Assembly: GCA_025548565.1 (NCBI GenBank)
Contig: JAJLPB010000006.1
Span: 62,001-126,000, forward strand
Direction of reading: 5' to 3'
DNA length: 64,000 nt
From: Rugamonas sp. A1-17
GTDB taxonomy: Bacteria > Pseudomonadota > Gammaproteobacteria > Burkholderiales > Burkholderiaceae_D
Shown here: piece by piece, positions 24,244 through 31,771 of the stretch
Layout of the letters: the number at the start of each line of letters is the position of its first letter
How positions within the stretch are numbered: position 1 is the stretch's first letter
The notes under the pieces: model-generated
Seen by the model: only the letters and a program-made list of their open reading frames with translations
Database searches by the model: none
What the model was told of the DNA's origin: nothing
Position numbers and translations under genes: made by a program

Positions 24244-25164
24244 TCAGGCGGCCGCGCGTGGACGATCGACTTCGGTGCCCGGCGCGGATGGCGTCGCGCC
24301 GTGCAGGCGGAAATCGAAGTCGATCGATGCGAACGGCTGCTTCAGGCGCCTGGCGTCGATCTGCGCGGCGTCGGTGACGCGGGTGATCGGCGGCACCAGG
24401 CCCTCGCGGCTGGCGAAGGCGAAGTCGTCCCACAGGTATTCGTCGCCGTCGATATTGATCTGGGTGGTCAGCTTGCGGTGGTCCGGCGCGCTGACGAAGA
24501 AGTGGATGTGGGCGGGACGCTGGCCGTGGCGGCCCAGCAGGTTGAGCAGGTGCTGGGTGGTGCCGTCCGGCGGGCAGCCATAGCCGACCGGGATGATGCT
24601 GCGGAACTGGTAGCGTCCCTGGTCGTCGGTGACGATGGTGCGGCGCAGGTGGAAGTCGCTCTGGGTGCGGTCGAAGAACGAGTAGTTACCCAGCAGGTTG
24701 GCGTGCCACACTTCGACCTTGGCGCCCGGCAGCGGCCGTCCGTGCTGGTCGTAGACGGTGCCCTGCATGAACAGCACTTCGGCGCGGTCGAGTTCGCTGC
24801 CGTCGTCGAGCCGGGCGTAGCCCACGGTTTCCGGGGCGCCGGCCACGTACAGCGGGCCTTCGATGGTGCGCGGCGTGCCGCCCGTCAGGCCGGCCCGGGC
24901 TTCGGCCTCGTCGGCGCGGATGTCGAGGAAGCGCTCCAATCCCAGTCCGGCGGCGAGCAGGCCCAGTTCATTGGCTGCGCCGGCGGCCGCCATGTACGAC
25001 ACGCCGCTCCAGAACTCGGTCGGGGTGACGTCCAGGTCTTCGATGGCCTTGCACAAGTCGCCCAGCAGGCGCTCCACGACCTGCCGCACGCGCGGATTGG
25101 CGGGACGGCTGGCGGCGTCCACGACCCAGTTTTTGGCCAGGGTTTCGATGTCGGTATGGTTCAT
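24244..25164 (-). CDS. catA: Catechol 1,2-dioxygenase
   Basis: This 306-aa intradiol dioxygenase cleaves catechol to cis,cis-muconate. It has the N-terminal helical dimerisation region, the VEVWHANLLGNYSFF block with a tyrosine iron ligand, DDQGRYQFRSIIPVGYG with the second, and the histidine ligands in QRPAHIHFFVS. Length matches the CatA family. It lies between catC and benA in the operon, so catechol from BenD is used at once. Confidence 0.96.
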   Translation of the reverse strand: MNHTDIETLAKNWVVDAASRPANPRVRQVVERLLGDLCKAIEDLDVTPTEFWSGVSYMAAAGAANELGLLAAGLGLERFLDIRADEAEARAGLTGGTPRTIEGPLYVAGAPETVGYARLDDGSELDRAEVLFMQGTVYDQHGRPLPGAKVEVWHANLLGNYSFFDRTQSDFHLRRTIVTDDQGRYQFRSIIPVGYGCPPDGTTQHLLNLLGRHGQRPAHIHFFVSAPDHRKLTTQINIDGDEYLWDDFAFASREGLVPPITRVTDAAQIDARRLKQPFASIDFDFRLHGATPSAPGTEVDRPRAAA

Positions 25165-25191
25165 TTTTATGGTCTCCTTGTTTATACGTGG

Positions 25192-25482
25192 TTAAAAGTC
25201 GTTGTCGCGGATGGATGAGGGATGGCGGCACAGCGGCATCACCTCGATCTGCATGTAGGGGAACAGCGGCAGGGAGGTCAGCAGCGCGTGCAGCTCGTCG
25301 ACACTGCCGACATCGAAGACGCTGACGTTGGCGTACTGGCCGGCGATGCGCCACAGGTGGCGCCACTTGCCTTCCCGTTGCAGGCGCTGGGCCAGTTCCT
25401 TCTCTTCCTGCTTCAGTATTGCCGCCTGCCCGGCGTGCATCGCCGGCGGCAGGTTGACGTGCATTCGTACGTGGAACAGCAT
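25192..25482 (-). CDS. catC: Muconolactone delta-isomerase
   Basis: This 96-aa protein has the short CatC pattern MLFHVRMHVNLP at its start, the central WRHLWRIAGQYANVSVFDV and the closing LPLFPYMQIEVMPLCRHPSS. It isomerises muconolactone to 3-oxoadipate enol-lactone and forms a decamer in known cases. It sits nine bases after catB and 27 before catA. Confidence 0.96.
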   Translation of the reverse strand: MLFHVRMHVNLPPAMHAGQAAILKQEEKELAQRLQREGKWRHLWRIAGQYANVSVFDVGSVDELHALLTSLPLFPYMQIEVMPLCRHPSSIRDNDF

Positions 25483-25491
25483 GGGATCTCC

Positions 25492-26601
25492 TTATTTACG
25501 CCGCAAGGCGTGCAGCTTGTCGGTATCGATGTCCACCCCCAGGCCCGGGCCGGTCGGCACCTGCAGCATGAAGTCGCGGTAGACCAGCGGCTCGCGCAGC
25601 ACCTCCTGGGTCAGCAGCAGGGGGCCGAACAGTTCGGTGTCCCAGGCCAGGGCCGGGAAGGTGGCGCACACATGGGCGGTGGCCGCCGTGCCGATGCCGC
25701 CTTCAAGCATGGTGCCGCCGTACAGGTCGATGCCGGCCAGCCGCGCCACCGTGGCCACTTCCAGCGCCGGCAACAGCCCGCCCGACTGGGTGATCTTGAC
25801 CGCGTAGACGTCGGCGGCGTCGGCGTGCGCCAGCGCCATCGCGTCTTCCGGGCCGTGCAGGGCTTCGTCGGCCATGATGGCGACGTCGAAGCGGCGCTTC
25901 AGCCGGGCCAGCGCGCCGATGTTGCGGGCCTTGACCGGCTGCTCGACCAGGTCGATGCCGCCGTCCTCCAGCATGGCGATGCCGCGTACCGCCTCGGATT
26001 CGGTCCAGGCCTGGTTGACGTCGACCCGCACGCTGGCGCGGGAGCCCAGCGCGCGCTTGATCGCCAGCACGTGGGCGACATCGTCGTCCACGCTATGCAG
26101 GCCGATCTTGAGCTTGAAGATGCGGTGGCGGCGGATGTCGAGCATGTGTTCCGCTTCGGCGATGTCCTTGGCGGTGTCGCCGCTGGCCAGCGTCCAGGCC
26201 ACCGGCAGCGCGTCGCGCACGCGGCCCCCGAGCAATTCGGACAGCGGCAGGTTCAGGCGGCGGGCCTGGGCGTCGAGCAGGGCGGTTTCGAGCGCGCACT
26301 TGGCGAAGCGGTTGCCCTGGATGGTCTTGCGGACCTTGGCCATGACCCTGGCGGGCTGGCTGGCGTCCATGCCGATCATCAGCGGCGCGATATGGGTATC
26401 GATATTGACTTTGATGCTGTCCGGGCTTTCCTCTCCATAGTTCAGGCCGCCGATGGTGGTGGCCTCGCCCCAGCCGGTCACGCCGTCGGCGCAGCGGATG
26501 CGGACCAGGACCAGCGTCTGGGTGTTCATGGTGGCGACGGACAGCTTGTGCGGGCGTATCGTCGGGACGTCGAGCAGGAAGGTTTCGATATGTTGGATCA
26601 T
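25492..26601 (-). CDS. catB: Muconate cycloisomerase
   Basis: This 369-aa enolase-superfamily protein converts cis,cis-muconate to muconolactone. It shows the catalytic lysine motif IFKLKIG, the metal ligand Asp in VRVDVNQAW, the following Glu in DLVEQPV, and ADEAL, in the correct order. It is the first gene of the catBCA-benABCD-pcaD operon and is divergent from catR, with a BenM/CatM-type operator in the shared region. A chloromuconate cycloisomerase is less likely given the ben genes. Confidence 0.94.
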   Translation of the reverse strand: MIQHIETFLLDVPTIRPHKLSVATMNTQTLVLVRIRCADGVTGWGEATTIGGLNYGEESPDSIKVNIDTHIAPLMIGMDASQPARVMAKVRKTIQGNRFAKCALETALLDAQARRLNLPLSELLGGRVRDALPVAWTLASGDTAKDIAEAEHMLDIRRHRIFKLKIGLHSVDDDVAHVLAIKRALGSRASVRVDVNQAWTESEAVRGIAMLEDGGIDLVEQPVKARNIGALARLKRRFDVAIMADEALHGPEDAMALAHADAADVYAVKITQSGGLLPALEVATVARLAGIDLYGGTMLEGGIGTAATAHVCATFPALAWDTELFGPLLLTQEVLREPLVYRDFMLQVPTGPGLGVDIDTDKLHALRRK

Positions 26602-26673
26602 ATTTATTGCGTATAATGCGTTTCGGTAGTGACACGATATTCCCGCATCCGGCGGGCGTCCAACACTGATTTG

Positions 26674-26699
26674 GTATCGATCTCATACTCTAAAGGTAT
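26674..26699. promoter_or_regulatory. Three-half-site CatR/BenM-type operator between catB and catR
   Basis: Read on the plus strand the element is GTAT-N7-ATAC-N7-GTAT; on the catB strand it is ATAC-N7-GTAT-N7-ATAC, identical in layout to the site before the transporter at 18410. The right half-site ends four bases before the catR ATG and the left lies 72 bases before catB, so CatR bound here would both activate catB and block its own translation start region. Confidence 0.7.
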
Positions 26700-26703
26700 A
26701 GAA

Positions 26704-27621
26704 ATGGAACTGCGGCACCTGCGCTACTTCGTCGCGGTAGCGGAAGAGAGAAATTTCACCCGCGCCGCGGAGCGCCTGCACATCGCCCAGCCGCCGTTGA
26801 GCCGGCAGATGCAGCAGCTGGAAGAGATGCTGGGCGTGACGCTGATCGAAAAGGGCACGCGGCCGTTGCGGCTCACCGAGACGGGCGAGTTTTTCCTGGC
26901 GCATGCGCGGCCGTTGCTGGACCAGGTACGCGACCTGAAGACCATGACCCAGCGCGTGGGCAAGCTGGAGCGGACCTTGTCGGTGGGCTTTGTCGCGTCA
27001 ACCCTGTATGGCCTGCTGCCCGATATTATTCGGCGCTACCGGGAGCGCCATCCCGAGGTGGAAGTTACGCTCAACGAGATGACCACGGTCGAGCAGTTGA
27101 AGGCGTTGAAAGAGGGGCGTATCGACGTCGGCTTTGGCCGGCTGAAAAGCGAGGACCCGAATATCCGCCGCATTTTGTTGCGCGAGGAGCGCATGGTCGT
27201 GGCCATGTTTCCCAACCATCGCCTGGCCGGGAGCGAGGCGGGGCTGCGGCTGACCGACCTGGTGAAGGAGCCCATGCTGATCTATCCGAAGTCGCCCCGG
27301 CCCAGCTTTGCGGACCAGGTGCTGGCGGTGTTCAGCGACGCCAACCTGGCGCCCGCGCACGTGACCGAGGTCCGCGAGCTGCAGATCGCGATGGGATTGG
27401 TGGCGGCCGGGCAGGGCATCGCGATCGTCCCGGAAAGCGTGCAGGGCATGCACCACCGGAACGTCCTGTATCGCAAGCTGGAGGACAAGCATGCGTTTTC
27501 GCCGATCTTTTTCAGCGTGCGCTATCGGGACCGCGCGCCTGAGCTGGAAAACATGCTGGCTGCGGTCTATTCGATTTACGACGACCTGGGCATCCTTCAC
27601 GTTAAGGAAAGCCTGGCGTAG
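26704..27621 (+). CDS. catR: LysR-type regulator of catechol/benzoate catabolism
   Basis: This 305-aa LysR protein has an N-terminal helix-turn-helix (MELRHLRYFVAVAEERNFTRAAERLHIAQPPLSRQ, given here in its usual first-35-residue position) and a periplasmic-binding-like effector domain with LSVGFVASTLYG. These are the hallmarks of CatR, CatM and BenM, which respond to cis,cis-muconate and, for BenM, benzoate. It is divergent from catB. Its stop is four bases from that of the convergent nrdG gene. CatR and BenM cannot be separated by sequence alone. Confidence 0.9.
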   Translation: MELRHLRYFVAVAEERNFTRAAERLHIAQPPLSRQMQQLEEMLGVTLIEKGTRPLRLTETGEFFLAHARPLLDQVRDLKTMTQRVGKLERTLSVGFVASTLYGLLPDIIRRYRERHPEVEVTLNEMTTVEQLKALKEGRIDVGFGRLKSEDPNIRRILLREERMVVAMFPNHRLAGSEAGLRLTDLVKEPMLIYPKSPRPSFADQVLAVFSDANLAPAHVTEVRELQIAMGLVAAGQGIAIVPESVQGMHHRNVLYRKLEDKHAFSPIFFSVRYRDRAPELENMLAAVYSIYDDLGILHVKESLA

Positions 27622-27624
27622 CGC

Positions 27625-28332
27625 CTAGTGGTTGCGGCGCACGCTGAAACGGGGGAACAGCGGCTTGATGCGTTCCAGCACATCCTCCCCCGGATAGCCG
27701 GTCACCGCGCTGGTCACCAGCGCGTCGTCCTGGCAGCCGGTGGCGCGGAATTCCTGCAGCACATAATGCCCGACGCCCAGCGCGGACAAGGCCCGCGCCA
27801 GCGCCACCAGTTGCGTCGGCGGCAGCTGCGCCGGATGCACGGTGGTGCGGCACTCGTACTCGACACCGCTGGCCTGCACGGCGGCGATGCTGGTCCGCAC
27901 CGGATCGCCGCTGCCCGCCACGCCCGTCACCACGGGATACAGCGAGAACGGCGCCTTGACGTCGAGCCCCACCCAATCCACCAGCGGCAGCACGCTGGCC
28001 AGCCGGTCCGGGTAGATGCCGGCCGTCTCCAGGCCGATGCGGAAGCCCAGCGCCCGCACCTGGGCGATGGCGTCGCCCAGGGCGGGATCCATCGTGGCCT
28101 CGCCGCCGCAGAACACCACCGCGTCCAGCAATCCCACGCGCCGCTTCAGCGCGGCCAGGATGCCGTCCCACGGCAGCGGACTGTCGCCGGTGCGCGGCTG
28201 CAGGTGCGGATTGTGGCAGTAGCCGCAGCGCCACGGACAGCCTTGCACGAATATCACGGCCGACAGCAGGCCGGGATATTCGGTGGCGCTGAACGGCGTG
28301 TAGCCGCCCACCTTGAGCGTGGCGCGTCCCAT
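27625..28332 (-). CDS. nrdG: Anaerobic ribonucleotide reductase activating enzyme
   Basis: This 235-aa radical SAM protein carries the CxxxCxxC cluster motif in CPWRCGYCHNP, followed by VVFCGGEATMDP and the later GLDVKAPFSLYP segment. It generates the glycyl radical on class III reductase. It is longer than E. coli NrdG (154 aa) and belongs to the pyruvate-formate-lyase-activase-like group found in this lineage. It is the third gene of the leftward nrdD operon, one base after the small glycyl-radical frame. The linked nrdD makes its target clear. Confidence 0.9.
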   Translation of the reverse strand: MGRATLKVGGYTPFSATEYPGLLSAVIFVQGCPWRCGYCHNPHLQPRTGDSPLPWDGILAALKRRVGLLDAVVFCGGEATMDPALGDAIAQVRALGFRIGLETAGIYPDRLASVLPLVDWVGLDVKAPFSLYPVVTGVAGSGDPVRTSIAAVQASGVEYECRTTVHPAQLPPTQLVALARALSALGVGHYVLQEFRATGCQDDALVTSAVTGYPGEDVLERIKPLFPRFSVRRNH

Positions 28333-28333
28333 G

Positions 28334-28513
28334 TCAGCGGCCGGCGTTGACGGCGGCTTCGCTGAAGAATTTACGCTCGTGGAATTCCCCCTGCTTGCCG
28401 ATGTTGAACGAGGCCAGCGGACGGTGGTAGCCCATCACGCGGGTCCAGATTTCGCAAGGCTGGCGTTCGGCGTTGTCGAGTTCGGCGATGGTGGCTAGTG
28501 GCAGATTGTTCAT
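28334..28513 (-). CDS. Separate glycyl-radical domain of anaerobic ribonucleotide reductase
   Basis: This 59-aa frame encodes the end of a class III reductase as its own polypeptide. Residues 19-50 read PCEIWTRVMGYHRPLASFN and then GKQGEFHERKFF, the C-terminal glycyl-radical loop of NrdD with the radical glycine at Gly28. It has its own ribosome site, AAGGAAA, seven bases before the ATG. The main nrdD gene stops 27 bases upstream without this domain. Both frames are in the same reading phase, and the only stop between them is the TGA ending nrdD, so readthrough would give a full 738-residue enzyme. Split subunit or recent nonsense mutation are the two readings; I favour a true split. Confidence 0.85.
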   Translation of the reverse strand: MNNLPLATIAELDNAERQPCEIWTRVMGYHRPLASFNIGKQGEFHERKFFSEAAVNAGR

Positions 28514-28540
28514 GTCGTTTCCTTGGTTGAGTTGAAAAGA

Positions 28541-30550
28541 TCAGGCCGTGGCGGCCTGTTTGCGCGCCAGCAGGTCGGCGTCGCACTTGGGGCAATACTG
28601 ATGGCTGCCGGTCAGGTAGCCATGCTTGGGACAAATCGAGAACGTCGGCGTGATGGTGATGTACGGCAGGCCGAAGCGGCTCAGCGAACGGCGCACCAGC
28701 TGGCGGCAGGCGTCCGCGCTCGACAGCGCCTCGGTCATGTACAGGTGCAGCACGGTGCCGCCGGTGTACTTGCGCTGCAGCGCGTCCTGCTGCTCCAGCG
28801 CCTCGAACGGATCGTCGGTGTAGCCGACCGGCAGTTGCGACGAGTTGGTGTAGTAGGGCATCTCCGCCGTGCCCGCCTGGCGGATGGCCGGATAGCGCTT
28901 GCGGTCTTCCTTGGCGAAGCGGTAGGTGGTGCCCTCGGCCGGCGTGGCCTCCAGGTTGTACATGTGGCCGGTCTCGGCCTGGAACTCCACCATGCGCGCG
29001 CGCACGTGGTCCAGCAGGCGCAGCGCCAGCGCGCGGCCCCATTCGGTGGTGATGTCGTGCTCGCCGCTTGGATCGAAGTTGCGCACCATCTCGTTGATGC
29101 CGTTCACGCCCAGCGTGGAGAAGTGGTTGCGCAGCGTGCCCAGGTAGCGCTTGGTGTACGGGAACAGGCCGTTGTCCATGTGGCGCTGGATCACCTTGCG
29201 CTTGATCTCCAGGCTGTCGCGGCCCAGCTCCAGCAGGCGGTCCAGCGCGGCCAGCAGGCCGGCTTCGTCGCCGCGGTGCAGATAGCCCAGGCGCGCGCAG
29301 TTGATCGTCACCACGCCCAGCGAGCCGGTCTGCTCGGCCGAGCCGAACAGGCCGTTGCCGCGCTTGAGCAGCTCGCGCAGGTCCAGCTGCAGGCGGCAGC
29401 ACATCGACCGTATCATGTTCGGCTTGAGCTCGGAGTTGATGAAGTTCTGGAAGTAGGGCAGGCCGTAACGCGCCGTCATCTCGAACAGGCGCTCGGCGTT
29501 CGGGCTGTCCCACACGAAGTCTTCGGTGATGTTGTAGGTCGGGATCGGGAAGGTGAAGGCGCGGCCCTTGGCGTCGCCGGCCATCATGATCTCGATGTAG
29601 GCCTGGTTGATCATGTCCATCTCGACTTGCAGGTCGCCGTAGGCGAACGGCATTTCCACGCCGGCGATGTGGGGGATCTGCTCGCGCAGGTCTTCCGGGC
29701 AGACCCAGTCGAAGGTCAGGTTGGTGAACGGCGTCTGCGTGCCCCAGCGCGACGGCACGTTGAGGTTGTAGATCAGCTCCTGCATGTACTGCTTGACCTC
29801 GGGATAGCTCAGATTATCCTTGCGGATGAACGGCGCCATGTAAGTGTCGAAGGAGCTGAACGCCTGCGCGCCGGCCCATTCGTTCTGCAGCGTGCCGAGG
29901 AAGTTGACGATCTGGCCGATGGCGCTGGACATGTGGCGCGGCGGGCTCGATTCGACCTTGCCGGGCACGCCGTTCAGGCCCTCGTTGAGCAGGGTGCGCA
30001 GCGACCAGCCGGCGCAGTAGCCGGCCAGCATGTCGAGGTCGTGGATGTGGATGTCGGCTTCGCGGTGGGCGCGGCCGACTTCGGGAGGATAGACGTGGTT
30101 GAGCCAGTAGTTGGCGATCACCTTGCCCGACACATTGAGGATCAGGCCGCCCAGCGAATAGCCCTGGTTGGCGTTGGCGTTGACGCGCCAGTCCTGGCGG
30201 TCCAGGTATTCGTTGATGGAGGCGGCGACATCGACCAGCGAGTGGCGGTCCTGGCGCAGCTTGGCGTGCTGCTCGCGGTAGACCACGTAGCTGCGCAGGG
30301 TTTTGCGGTAGCCGGCGTCGTACAGCACGCGCTCGACGGTGTCCTGTGTCAGCTCGACCGTCAGCGCTTCCTCGGGACTTAGCGACGACAGGTGCAGCAG
30401 CGTGCACTCGGTCAGCTGGGCGGCTTCGCGCGCGTCGAACTCGCCGCTGGCGCGGCCGGCCTTGAGCAGCGCGGCTTCGATCTTCTCCAGCGCGAAAGCC
30501 TGCTCGCTGCCGTCGCGTTTGGTGATCTGCGTATGAAACAATCCTTGCAT
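28541..30550 (-). CDS. nrdD: Anaerobic (class III) ribonucleoside-triphosphate reductase, main chain
   Basis: This 669-aa protein begins with an ATP-cone (ITKRDGSEQAFALEKIEAAL) and continues with the glycyl-radical enzyme barrel (DIHIHDLDMLAGYCAGWSL, HMSSAIGQIVNFLGTLQNEWAGA, and the active-site loop region SMCCRLQLD). It ends with the zinc-binding CPKHGYL and YCPKC pairs and then stops, lacking the terminal glycyl-radical segment, which is encoded by the next frame. It makes deoxynucleotides without oxygen, which suits the denitrifying lifestyle. Two NrdR boxes precede it, so NrdR repression is expected. Confidence 0.93.
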   Translation of the reverse strand: MQGLFHTQITKRDGSEQAFALEKIEAALLKAGRASGEFDAREAAQLTECTLLHLSSLSPEEALTVELTQDTVERVLYDAGYRKTLRSYVVYREQHAKLRQDRHSLVDVAASINEYLDRQDWRVNANANQGYSLGGLILNVSGKVIANYWLNHVYPPEVGRAHREADIHIHDLDMLAGYCAGWSLRTLLNEGLNGVPGKVESSPPRHMSSAIGQIVNFLGTLQNEWAGAQAFSSFDTYMAPFIRKDNLSYPEVKQYMQELIYNLNVPSRWGTQTPFTNLTFDWVCPEDLREQIPHIAGVEMPFAYGDLQVEMDMINQAYIEIMMAGDAKGRAFTFPIPTYNITEDFVWDSPNAERLFEMTARYGLPYFQNFINSELKPNMIRSMCCRLQLDLRELLKRGNGLFGSAEQTGSLGVVTINCARLGYLHRGDEAGLLAALDRLLELGRDSLEIKRKVIQRHMDNGLFPYTKRYLGTLRNHFSTLGVNGINEMVRNFDPSGEHDITTEWGRALALRLLDHVRARMVEFQAETGHMYNLEATPAEGTTYRFAKEDRKRYPAIRQAGTAEMPYYTNSSQLPVGYTDDPFEALEQQDALQRKYTGGTVLHLYMTEALSSADACRQLVRRSLSRFGLPYITITPTFSICPKHGYLTGSHQYCPKCDADLLARKQAATA

Positions 30551-30562
30551 GCTTTCTCCTTG

Positions 30563-30609
30563 ATCCCATATCTAGTTGGTTTTGATAGGTTAAGCACTAG
30601 ATATGGTGT
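30563..30609. promoter_or_regulatory. Pair of NrdR boxes upstream of nrdD
   Basis: Two 16-bp elements resemble the NrdR consensus ACACTATATCTAGTGT. The nrdD-distal one at 30594-30609 matches about 14 of 16 bases when read on the nrdD strand; the proximal one at 30563-30578 matches about 11 and keeps the ATATCTAG core. Their centres are 31 bp apart, three helical turns, as is usual for paired NrdR boxes. Confidence 0.72.
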
Positions 30610-30756
30610 CGTCAATCGAAGGCGACGTGATTTTTAAATTCCTTGATATGGATTGCCCTTGTGGCAGTATTGATGAGCTTGTATCGTGTGGCGACAAACG
30701 ACAGGGTCGCATCGACCATACTTGATCTAAACGACGGAATAGTTCGGGAATTAAAA

Positions 30757-31278
30757 ATGATGAAGAATGCTCTGGCTTTGCTTGCTGTTATATCGGTGCC
30801 GGCGCTTGCACAAGATCACGCGCCGGTATCATCGATCACAACCGCCACCTGGGCGCAGTACAAGGACGAATATCAGCAAAGCCCGCTCTGTGGCAAGGAC
30901 GAGATCACGTTGTGGACCTGCGAGACAGGCAAGCGGGTATATTCGCTGTGCTCTTCGCGTGAAATGACGCGCACGTCCGGGTACATGCAGTACCGGGCTT
31001 TCGACCACGGCAAGGTTGCGTTGACGTACCCGGCTGAGAAAAGATCGCCGCTGGGAGTATTTGTCTACAACTCCCACGGAAGCGGCGACGCATCGGTCGA
31101 GTTCACAAACAACGGTTACGGCTACACGCTGTTCGATGCGCTGCGAGACGTTTCATCGATACAGGTGGTGGCGCCGTCTGGAAAACGGACTCAAATAAAA
31201 TGTGGTCCCAATCAAACCCTACAGCTCAATTACTCCATGCGGCTGATGCGTGACGCCGGACTATGGGAAGGTGACTGA
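30757..31278 (+). CDS. Secreted protein of unknown function
   Basis: This 173-aa frame starts with a clear signal peptide (MMKNALALLAVISVPALAQ) with likely cleavage after ALA. The mature part has four cysteines, including LCGKDEITLWTCETGKRVYSLC and a C-terminal IKCGPNQTL, which could form disulfides. I do not recognise a catalytic motif. The longer open frame from 30643 is rejected because only the ATG at 30757 gives an export signal. Base composition is lower in GC than the nrd genes, marking the start of an accessory island. The next small gene follows by five bases and may be co-transcribed. Confidence 0.68.
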   Translation: MMKNALALLAVISVPALAQDHAPVSSITTATWAQYKDEYQQSPLCGKDEITLWTCETGKRVYSLCSSREMTRTSGYMQYRAFDHGKVALTYPAEKRSPLGVFVYNSHGSGDASVEFTNNGYGYTLFDALRDVSSIQVVAPSGKRTQIKCGPNQTLQLNYSMRLMRDAGLWEGD

Positions 31279-31283
31279 ACTGG

Positions 31284-31535
31284 ATGGTGTCAATGAAACT
31301 GCATATTATTTATACCGAATCGGCGATGTTGTTGTCGAAGACGGAATACGCGACATGGCAGGACGTGCAGCGGGACTTCCCCGGCTACAAGGCGTCCCTG
31401 GGGCCTTGGCCGGATGCCGAGGTGGTCGAGTATCTGGATGAAGAGTATCCCGATATTTTCCCCGGCGCGCACACGCAGGTTGCCGAGCTTCGAGAATCCG
31501 AGTCGGCGTTTTCGGTGGTGCGATTTTTGAAGTGA
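31284..31535 (+). CDS. Small protein of unknown function
   Basis: This 83-aa frame starts at ATG 31284 (or 31293, giving MKLHIIYTE). It is acidic, has no signal peptide or membrane helix, and contains WQDVQRDFPGYKASLGPW and EEYPDIFPGAH. It follows the secreted-protein gene by five bases, so the two could form a pair, but they share no recognisable family. I do not assign a function. Its stop lies at the edge of the truncated ATPase remnant on the other strand. Confidence 0.5.
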   Translation: MVSMKLHIIYTESAMLLSKTEYATWQDVQRDFPGYKASLGPWPDAEVVEYLDEEYPDIFPGAHTQVAELRESESAFSVVRFLK

Positions 31536-31614
31536 TAAGTGTATGCCCATCGAAATGCAACTGTGCGTACTTGATGCCATGGAAGTTGGAGATAGTGAGG
31601 CTAGCAATCTTCAA
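31534..31614 (-). pseudogene. Fragment resembling the N terminus of an OLD-family ATPase/nuclease
   Basis: Read leftwards from a TTG at 31614, the first 27 codons give MKIASLTISNFHGIKYAQLH and then FDGHTLI. This is the first beta strand of OLD/RecF-like SMC-type ATPases, which normally runs straight into a P-loop (GxNxxGKS). Here the similarity stops before any P-loop, at the stop codon of the gene on the other strand, so the rest has been lost. The match is from memory of the family pattern, not a search. Confidence 0.45.
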
Positions 31615-31771
31615 GGGATACCTTTCGAGGCCGCTAGGAGATAAAGTTGCGGCTTGATTTGATGGATTTCCAGTTGGTATGGTAGTTTAAGGTCAATTCC
31701 AAGGCGATAATTATTGATTAATATCCAAACGCTAGTTAAAACATTGGCTTTTATTTGAATTGGATTTCTGA

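Noticed and set aside
28523..30382. 619-codon plus-strand frame over nrdD
   Set aside because: Antisense shadow of nrdD with low-complexity Val/Gln/Arg composition and no recognisable domain.
30643..30656. Possible FNR box TTGAT-ATGG-ATTGC before nrdD
   Set aside because: Only one half-site matches; the second half lacks the ATCAA pattern, and NrdR boxes explain the region better.
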